Below, piece after piece: positions 24,656 to 34,878 of a DNA stretch of 64,000 bases. The notes beneath the pieces were generated by a model, which saw nothing but the letters and a program-made list of their open reading frames with translations, did no database searches and was not told the DNA's origin. The stretch comes from Angelakisella massiliensis (GTDB taxonomy: Bacteria > Bacillota > Clostridia > Oscillospirales > Ruminococcaceae): positions 1,912,756-1,976,755 of the forward strand of contig NZ_LT629945.1 in assembly GCF_900104675.1 (NCBI RefSeq), written 5' to 3'. The position numbers and the translations under genes are program-made. The first letter of the stretch is position 1, and each line of letters begins with the position of its first letter.

Positions 24656-27268
24656 TCATCCATGATGATGGATCAGACCCAAAGCTTTGGATACCTCCAT
24701 CACCACCAGAGGAACCAGGGAAAGCCCCAATGCCGCCAGGTAGAGGCCGCCGGAGAGGGTAACCAGCTCAAAGAAAACAGACAAAGGAGTAAAGACCACC
24801 AGCGCCATCAGCCCCAGGGAAACGGCGGCAGCCAAATTGAGGTTTTTATTGGTGAAGGGACCGATTTTGAACAGCGAGTGATGGGAACGCATATTGTAGG
24901 CCTGCACCACCTGAGAGACCGCCAATACGATAAAGGCCATGGTCTGTCCGCCAGCCTCCAGCCCGGTAGAACGAAGCCCCAGCTGGTAAGCGATCAAGGT
25001 AAGGAGAGCGAACATACAGCCCTGAAGGAGAATGCGGATGCCCAGACCATGGGCAAACAGCCCTTCGTCCTTAGGCTTGGGGGGACGCTCCATAATGTCC
25101 TTTTCCACCGGCTCCATTCCCAAAGCCACGGCAGGCAGACTGTCAGTGACCAGATTGATCCACAGCAGCTGCATGGAAAGCAGGGGCGTATGCCGCCACA
25201 GGATCATGGCGAAGAATACCGTCAATACCTCGCCGATATTGGTGCCCAGCAGGAATCCAACCACTTTTTTGATGTTGTCGTAGATGCCGCGGCCTTCCTT
25301 GACAGCCTCTACGATGGTGGCGAAGTTATCGTCGGTAAGGGTCATATCCGCGGCGCCCTTGGCCACATCAGTACCGGTGATGCCCATGGCGCAGCCGATA
25401 TCGGCCGCTTTGAGGGCGGGAGCGTCGTTGACGCCGTCACCGGTCATGGATACCACCTGACCCTGCTGCTGCCAAGCTTTGACGATGCGGATTTTATCCT
25501 CAGGAGAAACCCGGGCATAAACAGAGATGTTCCGCACCCGGTCATTGAGCTGTTGGTCGCTCATGGCGCTCAATTCCTGTCCAGTAATGGCCTCATCTCC
25601 CGGCTGGAGGATCCCCAGATCCCGGGCAATGGCCGAAGCGGTCACCACATGGTCGCCGGTGATCATCACAGGCTTGATGCCCGCTTTGCGGCAGACGGCC
25701 ACAGCATCTCTGGCTTCCGGACGGGGCGGGTCGATCATGCCCAGCAGCCCCAGGAAGGTCAGACCGTTTTCCAGCTCCTCCGTGGTGGGATCAGAGGGGA
25801 CATGGTCCAGCTCTTTATAGGCAAGGGCCAGTACCCGAAGCGCCTGGCGGCTCATGGAATCATTGGTTTCCGAAGCCTTTTTCAGGTCTCCCGCCACACA
25901 TCTGGGAGCGATGCTGTCAAAAGCGCCCTTGACGATGGCAATGAGTTTGCCGTCCACCTCATTGATGGTGGTCATCCGCTTCCGGTCGGAATCAAAGGGC
26001 AGCTCGCCCAGACGGGGGGACTGGCGGTTCAGCTCCTCCTTGGGCATCCCCGCCTTATAAGCCGCCAGTACAATGGCGGTTTCGGTGGGGTCGCCGATGT
26101 GCTGTTCCTTGCCATCCTGGAAGGTGACGGAACCATCGCAGCACAGGGTTCCAAGGCGGAGAAGACGCCGTACACGGTCACTTTCGTCCCCGGCATCCAC
26201 CGGGCCGTCGGAACCGTCTGCATACACCTTGACCAGTGTCATGCGGTTTTGGGTCAGGGTACCGGTTTTATCGGAGCAGATGATGGAGGCGCTGCCCAAA
26301 GTTTCCACAGCGGGCAGGCGGCGGATGATGGCATTGCGCTTGACCATCCGCTGAACGCCGATAGACAGTACAATGGTGACGATGGCGGGAAGCCCCTCAG
26401 GAATGGCGGACACCGCCAAGGAAACGGAGGTCATAAAGATTTCCATTACCGGGATATCATCCAGTACCCCTACAACAAAGATAACGCCGCAGGCGGCCAG
26501 TGCCACAATTCCCAGATACTTTCCCAGCTGAGCCAGTTTCTGCTGGAGAGGAGTTTGGGTGTCGGCCTCATTGTTGAGCAGTCCGGCGATTTTGCCCATT
26601 TCCGTGTTCATACCGGTGGCGGTGACCACGGCAGCGGCACGGCCATAGGTGACGCTGCAGCCGGAGTAGACCATATTCAGCCGGTCGCCGATAGGCGCTT
26701 CCTCAGGCACCTGTGCGCCGGCGTCTTTTTCCGCCGGTACCGATTCACCAGTAAGGGCGGATTCCTCCACCTTCAGCGAGGAGCTGTGCAGCAGCCGGGC
26801 GTCGGCAGGCACAAAATCTCCGGCTTCCAGCAGGATCAGGTCCCCGGGCACCAGCTGGTCGGCGTCTATGATTTTTTCTTCGCCGTCCCGGATCACACGG
26901 GCGTGGGGAGCGGATAGCCCCTGGAGGGCTTCCAGCGCTTTCTCTGCTTTGCTTTCCTGAAAAACGCCCATAATGGCGTTGAGGACCACGATGAGCAGAA
27001 TCAGCACCGGTTCAAAAAATTCGGATGATTCTCCGCTGGTGAAGGCGGTGATAAAGGAAATCACGGCGGCTCCCAGCAGGATCAGGATCATCACATCCTT
27101 GAACTGGTCCAGAAAGCGCTGAAAGGTGGTCTTTTTCTTCTTTTCCTGCAAGCGGTTTAATCCATACTGGTTCTGCAGGGATGAAATCTGCTGGAGACGC
27201 AGGCCCTTTTGGGAGTCTGTGGAAAGCTCATTTAAAAGCTGTTCCAAAGGTTCGTTGTGTGTTTTCAA
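24656..27268 (-). CDS. Calcium-type P-type ATPase (P2A)
   Basis: The protein is 870 aa, with a TTG start 8 bases after AAAGGAG. All P-type elements are visible: N-terminal cation-ATPase domain, actuator loop LTGESVP, phosphorylation site DKTGTLT, nucleotide-binding domain (KGAFDSI), hinge TGDGVNDAPALK and ten membrane helices. Ion-binding residues fit a SERCA/PMCA pump: PEGLP in helix 4, NIGEV in helix 5 and NLVTD in helix 6. It would export Ca2+ from the cytoplasm at the cost of ATP. It stands alone. Mn2+ transport cannot be excluded. Confidence 0.93.
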   Translation of the reverse strand: MKTHNEPLEQLLNELSTDSQKGLRLQQISSLQNQYGLNRLQEKKKKTTFQRFLDQFKDVMILILLGAAVISFITAFTSGESSEFFEPVLILLIVVLNAIMGVFQESKAEKALEALQGLSAPHARVIRDGEEKIIDADQLVPGDLILLEAGDFVPADARLLHSSSLKVEESALTGESVPAEKDAGAQVPEEAPIGDRLNMVYSGCSVTYGRAAAVVTATGMNTEMGKIAGLLNNEADTQTPLQQKLAQLGKYLGIVALAACGVIFVVGVLDDIPVMEIFMTSVSLAVSAIPEGLPAIVTIVLSIGVQRMVKRNAIIRRLPAVETLGSASIICSDKTGTLTQNRMTLVKVYADGSDGPVDAGDESDRVRRLLRLGTLCCDGSVTFQDGKEQHIGDPTETAIVLAAYKAGMPKEELNRQSPRLGELPFDSDRKRMTTINEVDGKLIAIVKGAFDSIAPRCVAGDLKKASETNDSMSRQALRVLALAYKELDHVPSDPTTEELENGLTFLGLLGMIDPPRPEARDAVAVCRKAGIKPVMITGDHVVTASAIARDLGILQPGDEAITGQELSAMSDQQLNDRVRNISVYARVSPEDKIRIVKAWQQQGQVVSMTGDGVNDAPALKAADIGCAMGITGTDVAKGAADMTLTDDNFATIVEAVKEGRGIYDNIKKVVGFLLGTNIGEVLTVFFAMILWRHTPLLSMQLLWINLVTDSLPAVALGMEPVEKDIMERPPKPKDEGLFAHGLGIRILLQGCMFALLTLIAYQLGLRSTGLEAGGQTMAFIVLAVSQVVQAYNMRSHHSLFKIGPFTNKNLNLAAAVSLGLMALVVFTPLSVFFELVTLSGGLYLAALGLSLVPLVVMEVSKALGLIHHHG

Positions 27269-27807
27269 GCAATGCTCTCCTTTCGGTCAACGGTAGTTTG
27301 CCGGGTCCTTTCCGCTTTATTGTTGCCGGAGCGGCAGCAGGTGATTCTTTGATCTTTGCGGGGGAAGGGAAAGTTTTCCGGCGCTTTGTTTGATGAAACC
27401 ATATCACGCTCCCCAAAGCTTCACAACAATGGGTCAAGGCGGTTTTGAGAAAATAGCTTTGTATTGCTTTTGTTTTCTCCTGTTTGCTCAGTTATACATT
27501 TGCAGACCGGCAGGGCGCTTTCAGTAAGAAAGCCTGTCTTCCGCCAATCACTAAAAAGAGAAAAACAACCCGCTCATCCCTTAAAAAGACAAAAAAAGAT
27601 GATTCCATCTGGTATCATCGGATTGCCGGAAAAATCAGGAGGAAACAAGACGGAGTGTGTAAAAGCTTTTGTTTTTACGAAGATCAGAGGGATTTTGAGG
27701 GGGACGGCTCCGCATTCCTGACGCCAGCCAGCGGATTAGCGGAAAAAGAAAACGTCCCGCTATTGTGACAAAAACATGAGCAGGATGGAAATTTATTGTG
27801 GACAGCC
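27269..27807. other. Gene-free region of about 540 bp
   Basis: Only open frames without ribosome binding sites or protein-like composition occur between the P-ATPase and the rhomboid-like gene. I see nothing else supportable. Confidence 0.5.
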
Positions 27808-27836
27808 TTTCCAATCTCAGGGGTTGATGGTATACT
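27808..27836 (+). promoter_or_regulatory. Probable promoter of the rhomboid-like/DUF362 unit
   Basis: TTTCCA (27808-27813), 17-bp spacer, TATACT (27831-27836), about 100 bp before the start codon. Confidence 0.5.
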
Positions 27837-27934
27837 GAAAACGAGAAAAGTGGGCGGAAGGATCAGACTTTTTGTCCCATGACGTACCACTGTGCTATAA
27901 AAGCATGGTGAAAAAGAAAAAAGGAGCGATGCTC

Positions 27935-28603
27935 ATGAACAGACTGCTGAACCGATGGCAGCTGCGGTTTGGCCGCTATGCCATCCATAATCTGATGATG
28001 TATGTATGCAGCACAATGCTGGCGGTATATTTCCTTCAATACATGCTTTATATCCCTGTAATATCCTGGCTGGATCTGAGCCGGAACGCCCTGCTTCATG
28101 GAGGGGTATGGCGTCTGATCACATTTATTTTTATTCCGCCCAACAACAGTCCATTCTGGCTGCTGTTCAGCCTTTATTTCTATTACTTCATCGGCAATTC
28201 TCTGGAGGGGGCCTGGGGTTCCTTCCGGTTTAACATCTATTACCTTTTTGGAATGCTTTTTGCCATAGCCGCCGCGCTTATTACAGGATATGGCAGCAAT
28301 CAGTGGCTTAATTTGTCCCTTTTCCTGGCTTTTGCGCAGCTGTTTCCGGATTCGGAGTTTTTGATCTTTTTCGTCCTGCCTGTAAAAGCAAAATATTTGG
28401 CTTATGTAGACTGGGTCCTGTTCGCCCTGGGATTTTTGTTCGGCGGATGGTCCAACCGCATCACCATCCTTTTTGCCGTAGCCAACTTCCTGCTGTTTTT
28501 TGGAAAGGACTTTATTGATTCCATCCGCAACTATTTCCGGTATCGTGATACCAGAAGAAACTTCCGGAAGAATATGCGGGGACGGGGAGGAAATCCCTGG
28601 TAA
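27935..28603 (+). CDS. Rhomboid-like integral membrane protein
   Basis: The protein is 222 aa, with start at 27935, eight bases after AAGGAG. It has about six membrane helices. The GGVWRLITFIFIPPNNSPFW loop and the following FSLYFYYFIGNSLEGAWGS segment resemble the L1-loop region and second helix of rhomboid proteins. I find no GxSx catalytic serine or matching histidine, so it is probably an inactive rhomboid-fold protein. The C-terminus is basic (YFRYRDTRRNFRKN) and cytoplasmic by the positive-inside rule. It is followed 12 bp later by a DUF362 gene. Confidence 0.75.
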   Translation: MNRLLNRWQLRFGRYAIHNLMMYVCSTMLAVYFLQYMLYIPVISWLDLSRNALLHGGVWRLITFIFIPPNNSPFWLLFSLYFYYFIGNSLEGAWGSFRFNIYYLFGMLFAIAAALITGYGSNQWLNLSLFLAFAQLFPDSEFLIFFVLPVKAKYLAYVDWVLFALGFLFGGWSNRITILFAVANFLLFFGKDFIDSIRNYFRYRDTRRNFRKNMRGRGGNPW

Positions 28604-28615
28604 GGAGGTCGCGGA

Positions 28616-29707
28616 ATGGACCGCAGCAAAATTTATGAGGTGTACGGCAGCGATCCCGGGGTGATGACCCGGGCGCTGTTGGAGGCTGTCCGACCGGAGC
28701 AGGAAATTCCGCCTGGAGGACTGGTGGTTCTCAAGCCCAATTTGGCGGTTTCCAAGCCGGCTGAATCCGGTGCCACAACACATCCCGGCATTGTGGGGGA
28801 AACCATCCGTTATCTGAGGGAAAAGGGCGTCGACCGCATGGTGATTCTGGAGAGCTCCTGGATCGGAGATCAAACCAGGGAAGCGTTCCGGGTGTGCGGT
28901 TATGAAACAGTGGCACAATTTTATGGGGTGCCGCTGGTGGATGTAAAAAAGGATGCCTATGAAACAAAAACGGTAAACGGCATTTCGATACAAATTTCCA
29001 GAACAGCTCTGGAGGCGGATTATCTGATCAATTTTCCCGTTCTCAAGGGGCATTGCCAAACGAAGATAACCTGTGCCCTTAAGAATATGAAGGGCTGCAT
29101 TTCCGACCGTTCCAAACGGGAGTTTCATTCCCTGGGACTTCACCGGCCCATTGCCGCTCTCAATAAGGCTCTTCCCTGCCATCTGACGGTGGTGGACGGC
29201 CTGTGCGGAGATTTGGATTTTGAGGAGGGAGGAACGCCGGTGGCCGCAAACCGGATGTACTGCGGTTGGGATCCGGTTTTGCTGGATGCTTACGGCGCCA
29301 GTCTGCTGGGCTATCAGCCCCAGGAGATTCCTTACATATCCATGGCGGCGGAGTTGGGATGCGGCTGCTGCGATCTTGAGCAAATGTCGCTGATGGAGCT
29401 TAACCACAGTGAACAGGGAAGTGCCGCTGTTTCCAGCCGTCGGGTTCGCCGTTTGGAGCGTCTTGTCCATGCATCTTCCGCCTGTTCCGCTTGTTATGCG
29501 GCGCTGATTCATGCGCTGGCCCGTCTGGAGGATAAGGAACTGCTGGGACGCTTGGGGGAGCAGCTGTATATTGGGCAGGACTACCGGGGAAAAGCATTGG
29601 ATCAGGTAGGCATTGGCAGCTGCTGCGGAAATTTTACCCGCTGTGTAGCAGGTTGTCCTCCCAAGGCGTCAGATATTGTGGAGGCTTTGGAGGAGGAGCT
29701 GGAATAG
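28616..29707 (+). CDS. DUF362-domain protein
   Basis: The protein is 363 aa, with TAAGGAGG before the start. The DUF362 pattern is present: VVLKPNLAVSKPAESGATTH, VILESSWIGD, DYLINFPVLKGHCQTKITCALKNM and the AYGASLLGYQP region. The C-terminal third has Cys clusters (GCGCCD, SSACSACYA, GSCCGNFTRC, AGCPPKA) that could bind an iron-sulfur cluster or other metal, in place of the ferredoxin domain fused in other members. DUF362 proteins are widespread in anaerobes and poorly understood. It is cotranscribed with the rhomboid-like gene. Confidence 0.85.
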   Translation: MDRSKIYEVYGSDPGVMTRALLEAVRPEQEIPPGGLVVLKPNLAVSKPAESGATTHPGIVGETIRYLREKGVDRMVILESSWIGDQTREAFRVCGYETVAQFYGVPLVDVKKDAYETKTVNGISIQISRTALEADYLINFPVLKGHCQTKITCALKNMKGCISDRSKREFHSLGLHRPIAALNKALPCHLTVVDGLCGDLDFEEGGTPVAANRMYCGWDPVLLDAYGASLLGYQPQEIPYISMAAELGCGCCDLEQMSLMELNHSEQGSAAVSSRRVRRLERLVHASSACSACYAALIHALARLEDKELLGRLGEQLYIGQDYRGKALDQVGIGSCCGNFTRCVAGCPPKASDIVEALEEELE

Positions 29708-29789
29708 CCCTGGTCCATTGTTAAGACGGGGGATTTTCCCGCAAACTATTTTGGTAAACGGATAAAACATCAGATCATGGTGCTGAAAA

Positions 29790-29841
29790 CCGGATGTTTT
29801 GCTTTTAATGAGGCAAAATGTCCGGCTTTTTGTTTATGCGG
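29790..29841 (+). terminator. Terminator after the DUF362 gene
   Basis: CCGGATGTTTTGC pairs with GCAAAATGTCCGG, followed by CTTTTTGTTT. Confidence 0.8.
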
Positions 29842-30659
29842 AAAAAAGGAAGGTGATATTGGTCGTGATTGCATCATAGAGAAGGAAATTTGCTGTGCTG
29901 TTTTACAGCAGGTTCCTTAGATAAAAAGCGTGGACACTTTTGAGACAGAGAAATTTGGTGTTTCATAAAAGGCAGAAGAATGTGACAAAAAGATGGAATA
30001 TGGATGATGACAGCTATCTTTTAATCGGTAGATCTGATATAATATAAGCTAAGTTCAGGCATTTTCCAAGCGGCACCAACAGCGGATGAAAGGCGATCCT
30101 GTACATCTTTGCGGGAAACTTTCATCTGTTTTCATTTGCCAATAGGTCACAGCAGACGATTTTTTCAGACCATCCATGGAAGCAAATTTTTTCGGAAATA
30201 AAGAGAGGAAATACCTCTCAAAAAGTTTGCAGCCTTAGGAGTGGGGAAAAGCGGAAGATACGAATATATTTTTGTTGTTTCGTCGCTTCCGGAAACGTAC
30301 TGAAAACCCTTTGGCGAAAAAGTTGGGCTATACAGCCGCAGGGTGTTGCTGACGCTGACAATGGCTGTACAGGTGTTTTTTACGGGTTATGTGCAGGTGC
30401 TTTTCAGTGCCCGAGAAGCCTTCATCGGGCTCGCCCATAGGATATTCTCTGTCTCCAGACCAGCACAATGGCAGAAATGAAAAATATCTGGATACTGGGG
30501 CAGCTGTTATAACGGCGGGCCATTATACTGTCGATAGTCCAGTAGATTGGATGTGGTGCTGGTGACCAGACAGGCAGTATTTCTCTGAAAATGATAGTCA
30601 GGAGACTGAACCTTACCTCATAAAGCAGTCAAAACCAGAAAAAAGAAAGGATGAATATC
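29842..30659. other. Gene-poor region of about 820 bp before pepT
   Basis: No intact gene is present. A TATAAT lies at 30042-30047 without a clear -35. Around 30310-30480 one frame reads like a membrane-protein start (SRRVLLTLTMAVQVFFTGYV) but is interrupted by stops and has no ribosome binding site, so it may be a decayed gene. No RNA family is recognised. Confidence 0.4.
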
Positions 30660-31883
30660 ATGATCAATAATGTAGTGGAAAAATTCCTCCGGTATGCAGC
30701 AGTGGATACCCAATCGGTATCGGATATGGAAACAAATCCCAGCAGTGAAAAGCAATTTGACCTGGCAAATCAGCTTGCGGAGGAACTGCGGCAGATGGGC
30801 GCCAAAGATGTCCGGGTGGACAAACATTGTTATGTTTATGCGTCCATTCCCGCCAATACACAGGGACGTGCAGTACTGGGCTTTATCGCCCATATGGATA
30901 CAGTTCCCGGGGTCAGCGGCGCACATGTGACCCCGCGGATCGTCCGGAATTATGACGGCGGAGACATCCTGCTCAATGAAGAGAGACAGATTTTTCTTTC
31001 TCCCAAAGATTTTGACAGCCTGGAACAGTATGTGGGGCAGGACCTGATTGTAACTGACGGTACCACTCTGTTGGGGGCTGATGACAAGGCCGGCGTGGCG
31101 GAGATCATGACCATGGCGGAAACGCTGCTGACCCACCCGGAGATCCCTCATGGAGAGATCCGCATTGCCTTTACTCCTGATGAGGAAGTGGGCTGTGGCG
31201 TGAATAACTTTGATATAGCTGGTTTTGGGGCGGATTATGCTTATACAGTGGATGGAGGCCGCTTGGGCGAACTGGAGTATGAAAACTTCAATGCCGCCGG
31301 CGCTAAGATCCGGGTGCACGGCAAAAGCGTCCATACCGGTTCCGCCAAGGGCAAAATGAAAAACGCCCTTCTCATCGCCATGGAATTTCATCAGATGCTG
31401 CCGGTGTTTGAAAATCCCATCTGCACCTCCGGCTACGAGGGATTCTTCCATCTGGACGGGATGTCGGGAGATGTCGAGCTGGCACGGATGGAGTATATTA
31501 TCCGGGATCATGACCAGGAGAAATTCCAGCAGAAGAAGGAGCGGATGACCGCCATCTGCGATTATCTCAACCAAAAATATGGTCCTGGTACGGTGGAGCT
31601 GGAACTTCGGGACAGCTACTATAATATGAAAGAGAAAGTTTTGCCTCACTTCCATCTGATTGATAACGCGAAAGCCGCCATGGAGGCAGTAGGCGTGACA
31701 CCCATTGTTTCCCCCATCCGGGGAGGCACGGACGGCTGCCGGTTGTCCTATATGGGGCTGCCCTGTCCCAATCTGTGCACCGGCGGAGAAAACTTCCATG
31801 GGCGGTATGAGTATATTTCCATTCAGTCCATGGAGAAGGTAGTAGAGCTTCTGGTGGAACTGGTGAAACGGTATGCCTGCTGA
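30660..31883 (+). CDS. pepT: Peptidase T (tripeptide aminopeptidase)
   Basis: The protein is 407 aa, with start at 30660, nine bases after AAAGG. It is an M20B di-zinc peptidase: zinc ligands in AHMDTVPG and LGADDKAG, the catalytic Glu in [10 protein letters not shown], then [16 protein letters not shown], the dimerisation domain, and [15 protein letters not shown] with the terminal His in FHGRYEYI. Peptidase T removes the N-terminal residue from tripeptides in the cytoplasm. It is monocistronic and ends in a strong terminator. Confidence 0.95.
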   Translation: MINNVVEKFLRYAAVDTQSVSDMETNPSSEKQFDLANQLAEELRQMGAKDVRVDKHCYVYASIPANTQGRAVLGFIAHMDTVPGVSGAHVTPRIVRNYDGGDILLNEERQIFLSPKDFDSLEQYVGQDLIVTDGTTLLGADDKAGVAEIMTMAETLLTHPEIPHGEIRIAFTPDEEVGCGVNNFDIAGFGADYAYTVDGGRLGELEYENFNAAGAKIRVHGKSVHTGSAKGKMKNALLIAMEFHQMLPVFENPICTSGYEGFFHLDGMSGDVELARMEYIIRDHDQEKFQQKKERMTAICDYLNQKYGPGTVELELRDSYYNMKEKVLPHFHLIDNAKAAMEAVGVTPIVSPIRGGTDGCRLSYMGLPCPNLCTGGENFHGRYEYISIQSMEKVVELLVELVKRYAC

Positions 31884-31922
31884 TGACAGGCAAAAAATGC
31901 AGCGGCTATAAAAGGGAAACAG

Positions 31923-31967
31923 AAAAACAGCGGGTATCCTCACAGGGAGAGGATACCCGCTGTTTTT
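31923..31967. terminator. Terminator after pepT
   Basis: AAAAACAGCGGGTATCCTC pairs with GAGGATACCCGCTGTTTTT. The stem is perfect and symmetrical, so it works on both strands. Confidence 0.9.
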
Positions 31968-32240
31968 CAGAAAGAAATTTGCGGTACAGTCATTGGACAA
32001 AAAAGCTTCAGCTATACCAGGCTGGGAACAGCGAGGGGATGAAACGGGGATACAGGAAAAAGGAAAATGGAGTGCTTTGGGGATATGAAAACGATTTATA
32101 AAACCGAAATCACAGGCTTGTAGATGACGCTGCTGAAAATGAACCGCCCCAAGAACTGGTAAGACTGCCGATGCGGGCGGAACAGATGATACAAGGGCTG
32201 ATGACGGGAGGACTCGCCAATCCAACAGGGGAGATGGACT

Positions 32241-32957
32241 TCAGGAAGCGGGATGATTCTGATCAGCGGATTGAGGAGGCTGATTTTGTCGTCCCTTTTG
32301 CTCCACCAGGCGATTGTGAAGGGCGATTCCAGCCAGACCAATCACGCCTGTAACGATGAAAACGCCGATCATTAACGGAATATTGCCGGAAGCAAGAGAA
32401 GCGCCGGCCAGGGTAGAGCTGACCACAGAAGGAATCCGCGCCAGTGTGGAGAGCAGCAGAAATTCCCATAAAGAAATGCGGGTCAGGGCACAGACGTAAA
32501 CCAGAGCATCCTTAGGGGTGCCGGGGATGAAGTATAACAGAAAAATCAGGGTCCGCAATTTCTGCTCATTGTGGAGAAAGTCGTATTTAGCCAATTTGGG
32601 TCCGATGCTGCTGCGCAGTACCCGCTCCCTGCCGTGGCGCCGCACAGTGAGAAAGATGGCGGTAGTACCGGTTACCACTCCCGCCAGACACAGCAGCAGA
32701 CCACCTGCGGTGCCGTAGAGAGCACCTGCCGCCAGTTCCATGGGTTCCCCAGGAAGAAAGGCCACGATCACCTGGAGTACCTGAAGGCAGAAAAGCCCCA
32801 CAACGCCCCATGGACCTGCCCGCTCCACCCAGTCGGCCAAGCGCAGGCGAAATTCCGGCTGGAGCAGGAGGCGGGTCAGCGGGATGGCGCCGATGGTCAT
32901 TACCACTGTCGCCAAGACCAGCAGCGGCAGATAAATTTTTTTGTGTTTCCATTTCAT
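32241..32957 (-). CDS. TVP38/TMEM64-family membrane protein
   Basis: The protein is 238 aa, with start at 32957, nine bases after AAAGGA. It has about six hydrophobic segments. The VTT (DedA-like) core reads LQVIVAFLPGEPMELAAGAL, then GGLLLCLAGVVTGTTAIFLT and FIPGTPKDALVYVCALTRI, containing the conserved FxPGxP loops. Such proteins are thought to move phospholipids across the membrane. It appears to be a single-gene unit. Confidence 0.9.
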   Translation of the reverse strand: MKWKHKKIYLPLLVLATVVMTIGAIPLTRLLLQPEFRLRLADWVERAGPWGVVGLFCLQVLQVIVAFLPGEPMELAAGALYGTAGGLLLCLAGVVTGTTAIFLTVRRHGRERVLRSSIGPKLAKYDFLHNEQKLRTLIFLLYFIPGTPKDALVYVCALTRISLWEFLLLSTLARIPSVVSSTLAGASLASGNIPLMIGVFIVTGVIGLAGIALHNRLVEQKGRQNQPPQSADQNHPAS

Positions 32958-33327
32958 GTGATCAGATCCTTTTGATAACGGCGTGCCATTGGGCTGAGAG
33001 TTTGAACAGACTTCCATAAGTCCGATAAAGAGGACCTGCAAGGGGAGGTTTTTTGTCAAATCGGGTCCGTCAGGCAGGAGAGAAGAACCATCTCAGTCAG
33101 CAAAATGGCGGAGAAGGGATTTTTATGAGAAAGGGCTGTATTTTTCCCCGAATTTCGTGTAAAATGGGATTCAGTAAGGCGTCCGCCAGGGTGGATCAGA
33201 GAATTTTGCTGTGGGATTTCAGGTTGACAGATGCTCGCAGACGTTTACGGGATAATTTCCCGGTTCTTTTATGAAGTGATACCCCCAAACGGCCGATGCC
33301 GCAGTTATGACAGGAGGGTTCGGGAGG
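32958..33327. other. Divergent intergenic region
   Basis: This region of about 370 bp lies between the TVP38 gene and the DUF4364 gene. I see AT-rich promoter-like stretches but no clear -35/-10 pair and no gene. Confidence 0.4.
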
Positions 33328-33903
33328 ATGGAATATCGGGCTTTTACGGAAGGGGTCCGTCCCGGAAGCGTTACCACCAGCCATGAGATCATTATTCTGC
33401 TTTGCTATATCATTGGAAAAGCAGGGCAGCCTGTAACGGTGGATGAATTGAACCTGGCCCTTCAACAGGAGGCTTTGGTCAATTATTTTGAGCTGATGAG
33501 CGCTTGGGAATACCTGCTTCGTTCCGATCATCTCCGCCAGGAGGGGAGCGGCTATGTCCTTTCGCCTCTGGGCGAACAGACAGCCGCCGCTTTTGAAGGC
33601 CAGCTGCCGGTTTCCGTCAAGGAGCGGGCTACACGAGCCCTGACCCAGGTGATCCAGCAGCTGCGCCGGCAGCGGGAAAATCAGGTTCAGATCGAGAAAA
33701 CCTCCGATGGTTATCAAATCACCATGACCATCACCGATATCGGTACAGATCTGCTTTCGCTGCGGATGTTTATGCCGGGACGGGAGGAATGTGAAGCCAT
33801 TCGCCGCCGCTTTTTGGAAGACCCGGCCGCTGTCTATCGGGGGGTATTCACCCTTTTGACCGGGGATAAGCTGGAAAATGGAGAAACCAAAGACAAAGAA
33901 TAA
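33328..33903 (+). CDS. DUF4364-family protein
   Basis: The protein is 191 aa from ATG at 33328; an ATG at 33307 seven codons earlier is also possible, since AGGAGG lies between the two. The N-terminus has a winged-helix look (IIILLCYIIGKAGQPVTVDE) and the C-terminal half is a beta-rich domain (YQITMTITDIGTDLLSLRMF). DUF4364 proteins are conserved in Clostridia near general metabolic genes and probably act as DNA-binding regulators. It starts a three-gene unit with a membrane protein and luxS. Confidence 0.85.
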   Translation: MEYRAFTEGVRPGSVTTSHEIIILLCYIIGKAGQPVTVDELNLALQQEALVNYFELMSAWEYLLRSDHLRQEGSGYVLSPLGEQTAAAFEGQLPVSVKERATRALTQVIQQLRRQRENQVQIEKTSDGYQITMTITDIGTDLLSLRMFMPGREECEAIRRRFLEDPAAVYRGVFTLLTGDKLENGETKDKE

Positions 33904-33918
33904 AGAGGACCTTTTGCT

Positions 33919-34368
33919 ATGACCAAAACCATTATGATTCTGATGCTCACTGTTTACTCCCAGGCAAAGCTTGCTATCATCGTTTTGTCTTATTATTATG
34001 GAACCATGCGCTTGCCCACAGCAACAGTGATATTATCAGCGCTGTGTTCCCTGTTTTGCCTGGCCATTGCCTGGTTCTGCTATAACCGGAAGGTGGGAGG
34101 GGCGACACTGCGGCTGGCGTTCCTCACCTGTGCTGTGACAGCGGCAATCAATATGCTTGTGGTTCTGTTTGCCCAGGTAGGTAGTCTGAGCAATTGGGAG
34201 CTGGTAGTGACAGGGACGTTGTTTGATCCCATCTTTTTCCTGGGTTCCTGTACCATTCCCATCCGGGACAGCGCCGGCCGCAAGGGTTTGACGCCATTCG
34301 CCAGAGCGGCCGATCACACAAACGCCCCTGAAAAGTTTCCCACAGATAAAACGACAACAAAAGACTGA
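33919..34368 (+). CDS. Hypothetical membrane protein
   Basis: The protein is 149 aa, with AGAGGA before the start. It has four predicted membrane helices (MILMLTVYSQAKLAIIVLSY, ILSALCSLFCLAIAWFCY, LAFLTCAVTAAINMLVVLF and a last one near 105) and a charged cytoplasmic tail. I recognise no family. It lies 15 bp after the DUF4364 gene and 26 bp before luxS. Confidence 0.75.
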   Translation: MTKTIMILMLTVYSQAKLAIIVLSYYYGTMRLPTATVILSALCSLFCLAIAWFCYNRKVGGATLRLAFLTCAVTAAINMLVVLFAQVGSLSNWELVVTGTLFDPIFFLGSCTIPIRDSAGRKGLTPFARAADHTNAPEKFPTDKTTTKD

Positions 34369-34394
34369 ATCTTTCATCAAAAGGAGATTTTGGA

Positions 34395-34865
34395 ATGAAA
34401 CAAATCGCAAGCTTCTGTATTGATCACGATATCCTCATGCCGGGGATGTATGTCTCCCGGGTGGATGGAGATGTCATTACCTATGACATCCGCATGGTGC
34501 GCCCCAATTGCGGTGTTTACCTGGAGAATGGGGCAATGCATACGGTGGAGCATCTGTTTGCCACCTATGTCCGCAATTCCCCTGAAACAGACGCCATTGT
34601 TTATGTGGGACCTATGGGCTGCCGTACCGGTTTTTATTTTCTCACCCGGGACAGCATCAGCCGTCAGCGGGCGCTGGATCTGGTGCGGGAAACCATGGAT
34701 TTCATTGCCGGTTATGAGGGAGCGATTCCAGGGGCACAGTGTTCCGCCGAATGCGGCAATTATCTGGAGCATGATCTGCCCGGGGCCCGCAAGATCGCTG
34801 AGAATATGAAGCAGGTGCTCAAAAACTGGCGGGTGGAGGATATGATTTATCCTGTCAAAAAATAA
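34395..34865 (+). CDS. luxS: S-ribosylhomocysteine lyase
   Basis: The protein is 156 aa, the usual length, with AAAAGGAG before the start. Metal ligands are in HTVEHLFATYVRN and CSAECGNYLEHDL, and the catalytic Cys is in GPMGCRTGFYF. It splits S-ribosylhomocysteine into homocysteine and DPD, the precursor of autoinducer-2, in the activated methyl cycle. It ends a three-gene unit and has a strong terminator. Confidence 0.96.
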   Translation: MKQIASFCIDHDILMPGMYVSRVDGDVITYDIRMVRPNCGVYLENGAMHTVEHLFATYVRNSPETDAIVYVGPMGCRTGFYFLTRDSISRQRALDLVRETMDFIAGYEGAIPGAQCSAECGNYLEHDLPGARKIAENMKQVLKNWRVEDMIYPVKK

Positions 34866-34878
34866 AATGTTTGAAAAG

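Noticed and set aside
27464-27768. Two overlapping small plus-strand frames upstream of the rhomboid-like gene
   Set aside because: They lie before the promoter of that gene, lack ribosome binding sites and have basic random-looking composition.
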